Positions 6,468 through 14,715 of a stretch of DNA of 16,191 nucleotides are shown here, piece after piece. The translations under genes were made by a program, and so were the position numbers. Position 1 is the stretch's first letter. The number at the start of each line of letters is the position of its first letter. Below the pieces are notes generated by a model. That model was given only the letters and a program-made list of their open reading frames with translations. It was not told the DNA's origin and did no database searches. Source of the stretch: an uncultured Bacteroidota bacterium (GTDB lineage: Bacteria; Bacteroidota; Bacteroidia; Chitinophagales; Chitinophagaceae); assembly GCA_903847655.1 (NCBI GenBank), contig CAINEG010000065.1, forward strand, positions 1-16,191. Direction: 5' to 3'.

Positions 6468-7562
6468 TTATTGCGGACTTGTATCATAGTTTAAATACAA
6501 GTCTGCAATTTTTTTCGCTTCGATAATGGGTGTTCCTTCATTTCTATTGGTTAATAACACCACCATTAATTTTTGTTCAGGAAACAATAAGATATGATTT
6601 CTAAATCCAATGGAACTTCCATTGTGGTGTGGATGTGTTTTATTGTTGTACTCTTCAATCTCCCAACCATAACCATAATTAATTAAGGTACCATTTTCCA
6701 CTTTTTTTCTAGCCCAAGCTTCTTTTTGCATGGCAGCTGGGATCAATTTATATTCCCATAATGCTTTGATCCATTTGGTCAAATCAAGGGTACTCGTATA
6801 AATGCCTCCATCTCCTAAAACTGCACTGGTGAGGCTTTGATCTGTTGGTATCCATGCGCCATCCACTAATGAGTTTCCATAGGCTCTATTTTTAATAGTG
6901 GCCTTGCCTTCTTCAAAAGCCAATGTATTTTTCATTTCCAAGGGCTTGAAAATATTGTCGTTCAAAAAATTAGCAAAGCTTTGTCCGCTTACCCTTTCAA
7001 CAATTAAGGCTAAAATAGCATAACCTGTATTACTGTATCTGTATTTAGTGCCCGCTGGAAAATAAAGTGAATCTGCTATATACATTAATTGCAAACAATT
7101 GGTGTCATGCAACTGTTCCACTTGATTAGCAGGCATCAGGTCTTCATAATCAATAAGGCCAGAAGTATGCGTAAGTAAATGTTTGATTTTAATTTTCTTA
7201 CCATAGGCCGGAAAACTAGAAAAATATTTAGTCAATGGATCTTCTAAGGAAATTTTTTTGTTCTTCGCTAGTATCAACACAGACATGGCTGTAAACTGCT
7301 TTGTCAAAGATGCCAGTCTGAAATTGGTAGCAGGCGTTATTTTTTCCCCTCCGTCCGCCTTGCTAAGGCCATAACCTTTTTGAAACAAAATTTTATCATC
7401 TTGATAAACCAATACGCTGGCTCCTGGATTATTATTAGACTTATAAGCCGAAAGAATAGCATCAATTTTTCTTTCTTTTATTAATAAGGCACTTGGCTTA
7501 CAGGAGGCAAATAAAATTGCCACTGTACCAACAAGTAAACTATTTAATAATTTAAGCTTCAT
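6468..7562 (-). CDS. Lipoprotein serine hydrolase, beta-lactamase/penicillin-binding (class C, S12) fold
   Basis: Membrane-anchored serine hydrolase of the class C beta-lactamase / D-peptidase / esterase family. The N terminus has a lipobox, FASC at 18-21, so it is predicted to be lipidated at C21. Catalytic motifs are S85-L-T-K88 (SxxK), Y176-S-N178 (YxN), and H313-N-G315 (HxG, the counterpart of KTG). Family features RLASLTKQFTAM and HLLTHTSGL at 129-136 are clear. Family members range from DD-carboxypeptidases to esterases and D-amino-acid amidases, so beta-lactam resistance should not be assumed. Its ATG overlaps the TGA stop of the upstream 961-residue propeller gene by 4 nt (ATGA), pointing to translational coupling. 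A plus-strand terminator hairpin lies within its last codons. Confidence 0.9.
   Translation of the reverse strand: MKLKLLNSLLVGTVAILFASCKPSALLIKERKIDAILSAYKSNNNPGASVLVYQDDKILFQKGYGLSKADGGEKITPATNFRLASLTKQFTAMSVLILAKNKKISLEDPLTKYFSSFPAYGKKIKIKHLLTHTSGLIDYEDLMPANQVEQLHDTNCLQLMYIADSLYFPAGTKYRYSNTGYAILALIVERVSGQSFANFLNDNIFKPLEMKNTLAFEEGKATIKNRAYGNSLVDGAWIPTDQSLTSAVLGDGGIYTSTLDLTKWIKALWEYKLIPAAMQKEAWARKKVENGTLINYGYGWEIEEYNNKTHPHHNGSSIGFRNHILLFPEQKLMVVLLTNRNEGTPIIEAKKIADLYLNYDTSPQ
6470..6515 (+). terminator. Terminator of the M20 gene, embedded in the antisense serine-hydrolase 3' end
   Basis: A 15-bp stem pairs 6470-6484 (ATTGCGGACTTGTAT) with 6495-6509 (ATACAAGTCTGCAAT), with one G.U pair (6475 with 6504), a 10-nt loop, and seven T on the plus strand (6509-6515). 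It lies 9 bp after the M20 stop and wholly inside the last codons and stop of the serine hydrolase. On the minus strand the stem is followed by AAAAATATTT, so it is a poorer terminator for the hydrolase transcript. Confidence 0.85.
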
Positions 7563-10444
7563 TTTTTTAATTCTTTTAATAAGGCAGCCTGTGTTTCAAG
7601 TACGGCTTTTTCAGTAGAAAGCGTAGGCGCCATTTCTGTATGATCTAATATATTAAATAATGCGCTAAACTGCTCATAAATGGCTGGATATTTTGCTTGA
7701 GCTTTTTTTCTACCTTCATAACAAATCATAGATAAGTCAAATTGTCTTTTTAAATCAATCCAACTTGTTTTTACTCTTGGGTCCATCGCAATGGTAATGA
7801 CTTGTTCCAATATTTTACCATCTACTTTCAAGCGCAAAGTATAGTTACCAGGCAAAACCCAAGGCGCGGTACTTTCAGGTGCTGTATTGTGCACTACTGC
7901 ACCAATGGGATACTGCGCAGGTAAATTCAATGGAGCATATTTCATGTCCCATAAAAAACGGTGGGCACCTGCTTCAGCAGATAAAATTTGTTGAGGCCTG
8001 ATCCAATACAAAGGAATATTTACTGGTGGAATGGTATATAAAGTATCCTTAGAGCTAAAACTACGAACGATGTTTCCTTTGGCATCTAGAATTTCTAATA
8101 CTAGTGGTGCAGCATTATCATTTTTTAAATAATAATCTATGATGGCTCCATCTGGAGGATTTTCTCCAGCAGGTTCTTCTGGTGGCAAGGGTGTATCTGG
8201 ATTCATGTTCCAACGAACACGAATTGCTTTTTGTGGTTTTAATAAAGTAGTTTCTTTATTTACATTGATTTGTCTGAGTGGACTAATATTGTCCAAGATC
8301 CAAAAACTACGGCCATGGGTACCCAAGACTAAATCATCTTCGTGAATCACTAAATCACGAATAGAAGTGGCTGGCATATTTAATCTTAAGGACTGCCAAT
8401 GATCTCCTGCATCTAAAGAAAAATAAACTGCATTTTCTGATCCAGCAAACAATAAACCTTTTCTTACCGCATCTTCTCTTATGGTATTGATGGGTTCGAT
8501 AGGCAATCCGTTGATAATTTTTTTCCAACTAATACCTCCGTCGGTGGTTTTATAAATATGTGGCGTTTGATCATCGCATCGAATTCTATTCACTGCAACA
8601 TAAGCGGTATTGTTGTCAAATCTACTTGCATCAATCATTGAAATTTTACTCCAGGCGCTAATACTTGGAGGCGTAATATTTTTCCAATGCTTACCTCCGT
8701 CTTTGGTAATATGAATGTATCCATCATCAGTACCTGCCCAAATAGTATTGATGTCTTTATAGGAAGGGGCTAAAGTATAGACCACTCCACGACGTGGCAT
8801 TTTTTTCATTTCCTCTGTTGTGTAAACACCAACACTAGCTGGTATGTCCCAGGCTTCACGGGTTAGATCTGGGCTAATGGTTTCCCAACTAGAACCACCA
8901 TTGGTAGTTTTAAAAATTACATTGCCTGCAAAAAATAAAATTTTTGGATCAATAGGTGAAAACAAAATGGGCGCGGTTCTAATAAATCTTACTTTGCCTT
9001 CTCTTACCGGAACAGGTGAAATATTTTGTATCTGCCCAGTTCTTTTATCATGCTTGGTAATTTTTCCACCATAAATAATATTTGGATCTAAGGGATCAGC
9101 AGCAATATAACCATATTCTTCTACGCCTACGGGACGCCATTCTCTAAAACTAATATTGCCATCATTAGAACGAGAAGCAATACCAACAGATCCACTTTCT
9201 TGTTGACCTCCGTATACATTGTAAGGGAATGCATTATCAGTGCTTACATGATAAAACTGAGCAGTGGCTTGATTGTACCAGCTAGAAAATGTTTCACCAC
9301 CATTGACAGTAATGGTGGCGCCTTGGTCTAAAGCAATGGCCATAATTTGAGTATTGTTTGGATTGATCCAAATACGGTGATAATCATCTCCACCTGGAGC
9401 TCCCTTGATGCCTTCCCAATTTTTTCCTCCATCTTTTGATTTCCATACCACCACATTGGCTGAATAAACAAGGTCTTCGTTTTTGGGATCAGTTTTTACT
9501 TCTGCAAAATCACTTCCTCTTCCCCAATACCTGCTATCACTGGTAAGCAAATACCAATTTTCACCTGCATCATCACTTCTGTAAACACCTCCATTTTTTT
9601 GGGCATCTACCGTTGCATACATTCTATTGGAATTGCTAGGTGCGATGGTAAATCCAATTCTTCCTAATCCATCTTGTGTAGTAGTGGGCAGTCCACCATT
9701 AATTTTATTCCAAGTAGTACCGCCATCTTTTGATTTATACAAACCACTTTCTACGCCATCCCATTCCCCATTTTCCCATGGGCCTTGTCTTGCAGCCCAT
9801 AAGGTGGCAAATACAATATTGGGATGATTGGGATCGACCAATACTTGAACAGCTCCTGTGTTTTCATTGAGGTATAAAACTTGTTCCAATGTTTTTCCTC
9901 CATCTACACTTCTATACACGCCACGTTCTTTATTGGGCCCATAAGGATGTCCAAGGACTGCTACAAAAATTCTATTTTCATTGTTGGGATCAATACTGAT
10001 GCCGCCAATTTGTTGTGCATCATGTAAACCTAAATTCGTCCATGTGGCACCTGCATCGGTAGATTTATACAATCCATTGCCAATGGATAAATCCGGACGC
10101 TGAATGCCTTCCCCACTTCCTACATAAATTACATTTGAATTGGAAGGGGCCACTGCTACATCTCCTACAGAACCAGTGTTCTCAGCATCAAAAATGGGTT
10201 TCCAGGTATGCCCAAAATCGTTGGTTTTCCAAACACCCCCATTGTTCACCCCCATATAAAAAACATTGGGTTCGTTGTTCACCCCAGTGATGCCGACAGT
10301 TCTTCCTCCTCTATGTGGTCCAATCATTCTATATTTTAATCCTGTCAATAAAGCAGGATCTACTTGTGCCTTTGCATTGTTTGAAAATAAAACGGCTACT
10401 AAAAGTAAAAATAATGCGGTTAATTTTTTATACAGCTTGTCCAT
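7559..10444 (-). CDS. Asp-box (BNR) double beta-propeller protein, sortilin/VPS10-like family, paralogue A
   Basis: A 961-residue exported protein (Sec signal 1-27, ending AKA) of the family often annotated as 'glycosyl hydrolase', 'WD40/YVTN/BNR-like' or 'sortilin'. I count eleven Asp-box-like motifs (S/T-x-D-x-G-x-T-W and variants) starting near residues 73, 128, 179, 238, 289, 336, 379, 512, 579, 632 and 676, which implies beta-propeller blades over residues 40-720. Opening IGPHRGGR (41-48), GGDDYHRIW (351-359), RFIRTAPILFSP (486-497), ISPDLTRE (523-530) and GTHGRSFWILDNISPLR (708-724) are subfamily hallmarks. A beta-rich segment follows at about 760-890 with PGNYTLRLKVDGK, then a helical C terminus. 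Enzyme activity has not been assigned to this type as far as I know; GH74-like hydrolysis or peptide/glycan binding are alternatives. It is coupled to the serine hydrolase downstream and divergent from its paralogue. Confidence 0.85.
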   Translation of the reverse strand: MDKLYKKLTALFLLLVAVLFSNNAKAQVDPALLTGLKYRMIGPHRGGRTVGITGVNNEPNVFYMGVNNGGVWKTNDFGHTWKPIFDAENTGSVGDVAVAPSNSNVIYVGSGEGIQRPDLSIGNGLYKSTDAGATWTNLGLHDAQQIGGISIDPNNENRIFVAVLGHPYGPNKERGVYRSVDGGKTLEQVLYLNENTGAVQVLVDPNHPNIVFATLWAARQGPWENGEWDGVESGLYKSKDGGTTWNKINGGLPTTTQDGLGRIGFTIAPSNSNRMYATVDAQKNGGVYRSDDAGENWYLLTSDSRYWGRGSDFAEVKTDPKNEDLVYSANVVVWKSKDGGKNWEGIKGAPGGDDYHRIWINPNNTQIMAIALDQGATITVNGGETFSSWYNQATAQFYHVSTDNAFPYNVYGGQQESGSVGIASRSNDGNISFREWRPVGVEEYGYIAADPLDPNIIYGGKITKHDKRTGQIQNISPVPVREGKVRFIRTAPILFSPIDPKILFFAGNVIFKTTNGGSSWETISPDLTREAWDIPASVGVYTTEEMKKMPRRGVVYTLAPSYKDINTIWAGTDDGYIHITKDGGKHWKNITPPSISAWSKISMIDASRFDNNTAYVAVNRIRCDDQTPHIYKTTDGGISWKKIINGLPIEPINTIREDAVRKGLLFAGSENAVYFSLDAGDHWQSLRLNMPATSIRDLVIHEDDLVLGTHGRSFWILDNISPLRQINVNKETTLLKPQKAIRVRWNMNPDTPLPPEEPAGENPPDGAIIDYYLKNDNAAPLVLEILDAKGNIVRSFSSKDTLYTIPPVNIPLYWIRPQQILSAEAGAHRFLWDMKYAPLNLPAQYPIGAVVHNTAPESTAPWVLPGNYTLRLKVDGKILEQVITIAMDPRVKTSWIDLKRQFDLSMICYEGRKKAQAKYPAIYEQFSALFNILDHTEMAPTLSTEKAVLETQAALLKELKK

Positions 10445-10491
10445 ATTGAATATTTTTCACAATAAATATACAAATAAAAATTCTTTGTTTA

Positions 10492-10520
10492 TTTGAGTTT
10501 GTGCGCACCAGTTATATTTA
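10492..10520 (+). promoter_or_regulatory. Candidate Bacteroidota-type promoter for the 1020-residue propeller gene
   Basis: TTTG at 10492-10495 is followed after 17 bp by TATATTTA at 10513-10520, one base off the Bacteroidota -7 consensus TAnnTTTG. The spacing is at the low end of the range reported for this promoter class. It would start transcription near 10527, giving a leader of about 38 nt. In AT-rich DNA such matches arise by chance, so this is a suggestion only. No comparable pair was found for the minus-strand gene. Confidence 0.3.
10501..10508. promoter_or_regulatory. GC-rich palindrome GTGCGCAC in the shared divergent promoter region
   Basis: An 8-bp perfect palindrome in the otherwise very AT-rich 120-bp gap between the two propeller paralogues. 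It falls between the -33-like and -7-like elements of the candidate plus-strand promoter, where a bound protein would block or modulate polymerase. It may be chance; no regulator gene is nearby to match it. Confidence 0.22.
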
Positions 10521-10564
10521 TTAAATTCAACTATTGATTCACTTACTTCCATTTAATTTTTAGC

Positions 10565-13500
10565 ATGAAAAAAATATTTTTTACTTTTTTAAGTTTAAGC
10601 TTTTGCTTGATGGTCTTGGCACAGAATAACAGTACCTCCTTGTTTTCTGCCCTTCCGTTTAGATTTATTGGACCCGACGGCAATAGGGCCATTGCAGTAG
10701 TAGGGGAGCCTGGAAACCCAATGGTATCCTATGTGGGCGCAGCATCCGGGGGCATTTTTAAAACTACGGATGCAGGGGTGCATTGGAAGCCTATTTTTGA
10801 TGAGATGGACAATTCTTCCATTGGGGCCTTGGCTATTTCAGCACTAAATCCTCAGCAGGTTTGGGCTGGTACAGGAGAAACTTTTGTAATACGTCCTGCA
10901 CATGCCAATGGAAATGGTATTTATAAATCTAGTGATGGTGGTAAAACTTGGAAAAATAAGGGATTAAAAGAAACAGTTTTAATTAGTAAAGTTATTGTAG
11001 ATCCTACCGATACCAATATTGTTTATGTAGCTGCGATGGGACATATGCATGGGCCTCAACAAGAAAGAGGGGTTTATAAAACCATCAATGGAGGGGAAAG
11101 TTGGGAAAGAATTTTATTTGTAGATGAAAATACAGGCTGCATCGATTTGTCTTTAAATTCAAAAGACCCTAAAAATTTAGTAGCCGCCATGTGGCAGGTA
11201 GCACTTAAAACATGGAACTTAAATAGTGGTGGACCAGGCAGTGGTTTTTATAAAACCAATGATGGTGGTAAAACTTGGAAACCCATGCAAAATGGTTTGC
11301 CAGGCGGAGTCCATCATCCAGTCGGTAAAACATCCATCGATTTTGCACAAAGCAATCCATCGACCATTTATGCATTGGTAGAAGACAAAGTACCAGGCTT
11401 ATACAAATCTATGGATGGAGGAGAAAATTGGAAATTGATGTATGAAGGCCATTCCATGGCACAGCGTGCGCCTTATTATACAAGAGTGCGCGTTTCTTCA
11501 CAAGATGAAAATAAATTATATACCATCTGTGTGACCATTATGGAATCAAAAGATGGTGGCCAAACTTTTAATGGCGAAGGTTCTTATGAACCAGGAGGCG
11601 ACAATCATGATATTTGGTTTGATCCAAAGGATGCCAAAAGAATTATGGTGGCTCATGATGGTTGTTTGAACATGAGTTTTAATGCAGGACAAACTTGGGA
11701 CAATATCAATTTACCTATTGCACAAATGTATCATGTGGCCGTAGACAATGCCATTCCTTATCATGTGATGGGCAATAGACAAGATGGCTATTCCTATCGC
11801 ACTGCAGCCATAAGTATGCAAGGTTCTATTCCTTTAGGTTTATGGGAAGGCGTAGGTGGATGTGAAAGTGGTTTTGCGCAACCCGATCCCTTTGACAATA
11901 ATATTATTTGGTCTGGATGTTATGATGGAGGATTGGATGTGACAGATGTGCGCACTGGTTATTCGCATGATGTAAGACCTTGGCCAGAAGCAGGCTATGG
12001 TTGGGCGCCAGCGGATATGAAATATCGTTGGCATTGGAATTTCCCTATGGCTTTATCCAAACATCAGAAAGGCGTGGTCTATGTAGGAAGTCAATATGTA
12101 CATAAAACTTCTAATAAAGGAAAGTCTTGGCGTCTTATTAGTCCGGATTTAACCACCAATGATAAAACACATCAACAAAATTCAGGTGGCATGAATTCTG
12201 ATAACCTGATGACTTTTGATGGTTGTACATTATATGTGATTGCAGAATCTCCAGTGAAGCAAGGAGTGTTATGGACAGGAAGCAATGATGGTCAAATTCA
12301 AGTAACACAAGATGAAGGAAAAACTTGGACCAATGTATCTGCTAATATCAAAGGCATCGCCCCTTGGGGCACGATTCGAAGTATTGATCCATCCAACTTT
12401 GAGGCAGGCACTACTTACATTAGTATTTCTTATCAGCAATTGGGCGATTTCAAACCTTATTTATTTAAGACAAGTAATTATGGCAAAACCTGGAAAGCAA
12501 TAGGGGCAGGTATTCCAGCAAGCAATAGTTCTTTTGTACATAGTATTAAAGAAGATCCAGCACAAAAAGGTTTATTGTATGCTGGTACAGACAATGGCTT
12601 GTACATTAGTCCAGACGATGGAGCTACATGGGTGCAATTAAAAAATAATTTACCACCCGCACCTGTATATTATATAGCCATTCAAAAAAACTTTCGTGAT
12701 TTAGTATTGGCTACCTATGGTCGTGGTTTTTATATTTTAGATGACATCACGCCCATTAGAGCATGGAGCCAAGCACAAACAAAAAATAAAAATGAATTGT
12801 TGGCACCCAAGCAAGCTTATCGATTTAATTATAAAACTGGTATTCATACTGAAAACTCTTTAGTGACAGGAAGCAATCCTCCTTATGGTGCTAGTATAAA
12901 TTATTATCTCGCAGACAGCGTAAAAGAAAATCCACAGGTGATTATTTTAAATCAAAAAGGAGATACCATCAATAAAATTATTGGCACCAAAGAAAAAGGA
13001 TTCAATAGGGTCTATTGGAATTTAGCACATACTTCCATTGAGCTGCCTGTTTTAAAAACTATTCCTGATCAAAAAAATTACCTGCACTTGGATTCTGCTG
13101 GCAATAGAAATATGTTTATTTATGATTTAAATATTGGACCTGGATTGGAGCCCATTAAAGTGCCGGCAGGTACTTATACAGTGGCTTTACAAATTGGCGC
13201 CCAAGTACAAAAGCAAAACATAGTAGTATTCAACGATCCCAATTTAAATTCAAACAATGCGGCCATAGAAGCGCAATATGCATTGGGTAAACAATTGTTG
13301 TCCAGCATTCACAGCTGTTTGTCTTTGATTGAGCAAATGGAAATCAAAAGAGCCAATTTATTAACATTAAATACCAAAGAAAGCAATGCCAAAGAGCAGG
13401 AAGTATATGCTATAGAAAAACAATTGTTTGATCTGCACATGACTGGGGCGAGGATGGATGTATTTAGAAACCCTGCACGCATTTTAGAAAGATTATTGGC

Positions 13501-13627
13501 AATAACCACTGAAAGTCAAACACAGGGCGCCGACTATGCACCCACCTCACAACAAAAATTAATGTACCAGGCTTTGAGCCAGCAGTTAAAAAAATTGGAA
13601 ACCAATTATTTGCAATTAAAGCTTTAA
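10565..13627 (+). CDS. Asp-box (BNR) double beta-propeller protein, sortilin/VPS10-like family, paralogue B
   Basis: A 1020-residue exported protein (Sec signal about 1-19, ending VLAQ), collinear with the 961-residue protein encoded on the opposite strand. Eleven Asp-box-like motifs start near residues 66, 122, 173, 231, 282, 328, 371, 514, 581, 635 and 682, matching the paralogue blade by blade. Landmarks are FIGPDGNR (34-41), GHMHGPQQERGVY (159-171), GGDNHDIWFDP (344-354), RWHWNFPMALS (488-498), ISPDLTTN (525-532) and ATYGRGFYILDDITPIR (716-732). Compared with paralogue A it has RWHWNFP in place of RFIRTAP and a longer C-terminal region (about 735-1020), with a beta domain containing PAGTYTVALQIG and a Glu/Lys/Leu-rich helical end. 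It leads a clan-A hydrolase gene 27 bp downstream, so they are probably cotranscribed. The function is unknown; extracellular binding or glycan processing is inferred from the family only. Confidence 0.85.
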   Translation: MKKIFFTFLSLSFCLMVLAQNNSTSLFSALPFRFIGPDGNRAIAVVGEPGNPMVSYVGAASGGIFKTTDAGVHWKPIFDEMDNSSIGALAISALNPQQVWAGTGETFVIRPAHANGNGIYKSSDGGKTWKNKGLKETVLISKVIVDPTDTNIVYVAAMGHMHGPQQERGVYKTINGGESWERILFVDENTGCIDLSLNSKDPKNLVAAMWQVALKTWNLNSGGPGSGFYKTNDGGKTWKPMQNGLPGGVHHPVGKTSIDFAQSNPSTIYALVEDKVPGLYKSMDGGENWKLMYEGHSMAQRAPYYTRVRVSSQDENKLYTICVTIMESKDGGQTFNGEGSYEPGGDNHDIWFDPKDAKRIMVAHDGCLNMSFNAGQTWDNINLPIAQMYHVAVDNAIPYHVMGNRQDGYSYRTAAISMQGSIPLGLWEGVGGCESGFAQPDPFDNNIIWSGCYDGGLDVTDVRTGYSHDVRPWPEAGYGWAPADMKYRWHWNFPMALSKHQKGVVYVGSQYVHKTSNKGKSWRLISPDLTTNDKTHQQNSGGMNSDNLMTFDGCTLYVIAESPVKQGVLWTGSNDGQIQVTQDEGKTWTNVSANIKGIAPWGTIRSIDPSNFEAGTTYISISYQQLGDFKPYLFKTSNYGKTWKAIGAGIPASNSSFVHSIKEDPAQKGLLYAGTDNGLYISPDDGATWVQLKNNLPPAPVYYIAIQKNFRDLVLATYGRGFYILDDITPIRAWSQAQTKNKNELLAPKQAYRFNYKTGIHTENSLVTGSNPPYGASINYYLADSVKENPQVIILNQKGDTINKIIGTKEKGFNRVYWNLAHTSIELPVLKTIPDQKNYLHLDSAGNRNMFIYDLNIGPGLEPIKVPAGTYTVALQIGAQVQKQNIVVFNDPNLNSNNAAIEAQYALGKQLLSSIHSCLSLIEQMEIKRANLLTLNTKESNAKEQEVYAIEKQLFDLHMTGARMDVFRNPARILERLLAITTESQTQGADYAPTSQQKLMYQALSQQLKKLETNYLQLKL
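10933..10954 (+). repeat. 22-nt exact direct repeat, copy 1 (Asp-box DNA)
   Basis: This 22-nt stretch, which encodes the second Asp box (DGGKTWK), is identical to 11260-11281, which encodes the fourth, 327 bp downstream in the same gene. Identity down to silent codon positions suggests recent conversion between blades or shared codon preference. The offset is a multiple of three, so recombination between the copies would remove two blades in frame. Confidence 0.7.
11260..11281 (+). repeat. 22-nt exact direct repeat, copy 2 (Asp-box DNA)
   Basis: Second copy of the identical 22-nt Asp-box segment found at 10933-10954; it encodes NDGGKTWK near residues 232-239 of the 1020-residue propeller protein. 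Confidence 0.7.
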
Positions 13628-13654
13628 ATTTATTCAACACATTAAATAAGCAAA

Positions 13655-14704
13655 ATGAAAAAATTAATATTATTAGCAATAGTTGGTTTGATAAGTTTTA
13701 CTGGCTTTAGTCAGCAAAAAAAATGGCCTGTGCAAAAAGCCAACCAGTGGTATCAAAAACAAGGATGGTTAGTGGGCGCCGATTTTTTACCAAGTACGGC
13801 CATCAATCAATTAGAAATGTGGCAAGCGGCATCCTTTGATACAGCCACCATCAACAAAGAATTAGGCATGGCTGCCAGTATTGGCATGAATGTAATGCGC
13901 GTGTATTTACATGACCTTGCTTGGAAGGGGGACGCAAAGGGCTTTAAAAATAGAATGAATCAATTTTTAGCCATTGCACAAAAAAATAAAATAAAAATAG
14001 TTTTTTGCATCTTAGATGATTGCTGGAATCCGGAGGCGAATTTGGGAAAACAACCAGACCCTAAGCCGGGTGTACACAATTCAGGATGGGTAAGAAGTCC
14101 TACGATGAAAATACACAACGACCCGAACGCTTGGGGAGATTTGGAAAAATATGTAAAAGATATTTTAATCAGCTTCAAAGAGGACAATAGAATATTACTA
14201 TGGGATTTATACAATGAGCCAGGAAATAGTGGTTATGGATTAAGTTCACTTCCCTTATTAAAAAAAATGTATGAATGGGCTTGGGCTGTTAGACCTGCAC
14301 AGCCTTTGTCTACTGGTGTTTGGTTTAATGAACAACCTTTGATCAATGCCTATCAACTTAACAATTCTGATGTCATTACATTTCATAATTATGGTGATAC
14401 CTTGGAACTTAAAAAAGGCTTAGACACTTTACTAAAATTTGGGCGTCCTATTATTTGTACAGAGTATATGGCTAGAACCAATAATAGTAAATTTATTACC
14501 CATTTACCTATTTTTAAAAGATACCACGTAGCTGCTATAAACTGGGGCTTAGTAAGTGGGAAAAGCAATACCATATTTCCTTGGGGAAGTAAACCTGGTA
14601 CGCCAGAACCAAGTATTTGGTTTCATGATGTATTTAGAAAGGATGGCACCCCCTTTAATAAAGAAGAGGTAACATTTATAAAAAACATTACCTCTTCTCA
14701 TTGA
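13655..14704 (+). CDS. Secreted clan GH-A (GH5-like) glycoside hydrolase
   Basis: A 349-residue exported protein (Sec signal 1-20, ending GFSQ) with a (beta/alpha)8 glycosidase pattern. Clan-A features are RVYLHDLAW at 82-90; LLWDLYNEPGN at 181-191, with N187-E188 as the Asn-Glu acid/base pair after strand 4; TFHNY at 242-246, with His and Tyr of the active site; and ICTEYMAR at 267-274, with E270 as the probable nucleophile. Relatives are variously labelled cellulase, 1,4-beta-xylanase or GH5. The short DDCWNPEANLGKQPDPKPG loop region around 121-139 looks characteristic of this subgroup. The polysaccharide cleaved cannot be told from sequence; beta-mannan, beta-glucan or xylan are all possible. 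It sits 27 bp behind the propeller gene, suggesting the two act together, and is convergent with the O-acetylesterase gene. Confidence 0.82.
   Translation: MKKLILLAIVGLISFTGFSQQKKWPVQKANQWYQKQGWLVGADFLPSTAINQLEMWQAASFDTATINKELGMAASIGMNVMRVYLHDLAWKGDAKGFKNRMNQFLAIAQKNKIKIVFCILDDCWNPEANLGKQPDPKPGVHNSGWVRSPTMKIHNDPNAWGDLEKYVKDILISFKEDNRILLWDLYNEPGNSGYGLSSLPLLKKMYEWAWAVRPAQPLSTGVWFNEQPLINAYQLNNSDVITFHNYGDTLELKKGLDTLLKFGRPIICTEYMARTNNSKFITHLPIFKRYHVAAINWGLVSGKSNTIFPWGSKPGTPEPSIWFHDVFRKDGTPFNKEEVTFIKNITSSH
14662..14698 (+). terminator. Hairpin at the 3' end of the GH-A hydrolase gene, possible terminator
   Basis: A perfect 11-bp stem pairs 14662-14672 (AGAAGAGGTAA) with 14688-14698 (TTACCTCTTCT) around a 15-nt loop, entirely within the last 15 codons of the hydrolase. 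No T run follows at once on either strand; the first T-rich stretch on the plus strand is about 15-25 nt on (near 14713-14724). It may act as a 3'-end stabilising hairpin or a weak terminator between the convergent genes. Confidence 0.5.
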
Positions 14705-14715
14705 TTCAATTAATT

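Noticed and set aside
6468..7562. Calling the serine hydrolase a beta-lactamase resistance gene.
   Set aside because: SxxK, YxN and HxG motifs define the fold only; the HxG variant and coupling to a propeller gene are more typical of esterase or peptidase relatives, and no regulator of the AmpR type is present.
10463..10470. Minus-strand TATATTTA as a -7 element for the 961-residue propeller gene.
   Set aside because: No TTTG or TTG element lies at a suitable distance upstream on that strand, and the match alone is weak in AT-rich DNA.
13960..14214. Antisense open frames over the GH-A hydrolase, and similar ones over the fucosidase, propeller and esterase genes.
   Set aside because: They lie fully inside well-supported genes, show no recognisable domain or signal of their own, and are explained by low stop frequency opposite the coding frames.
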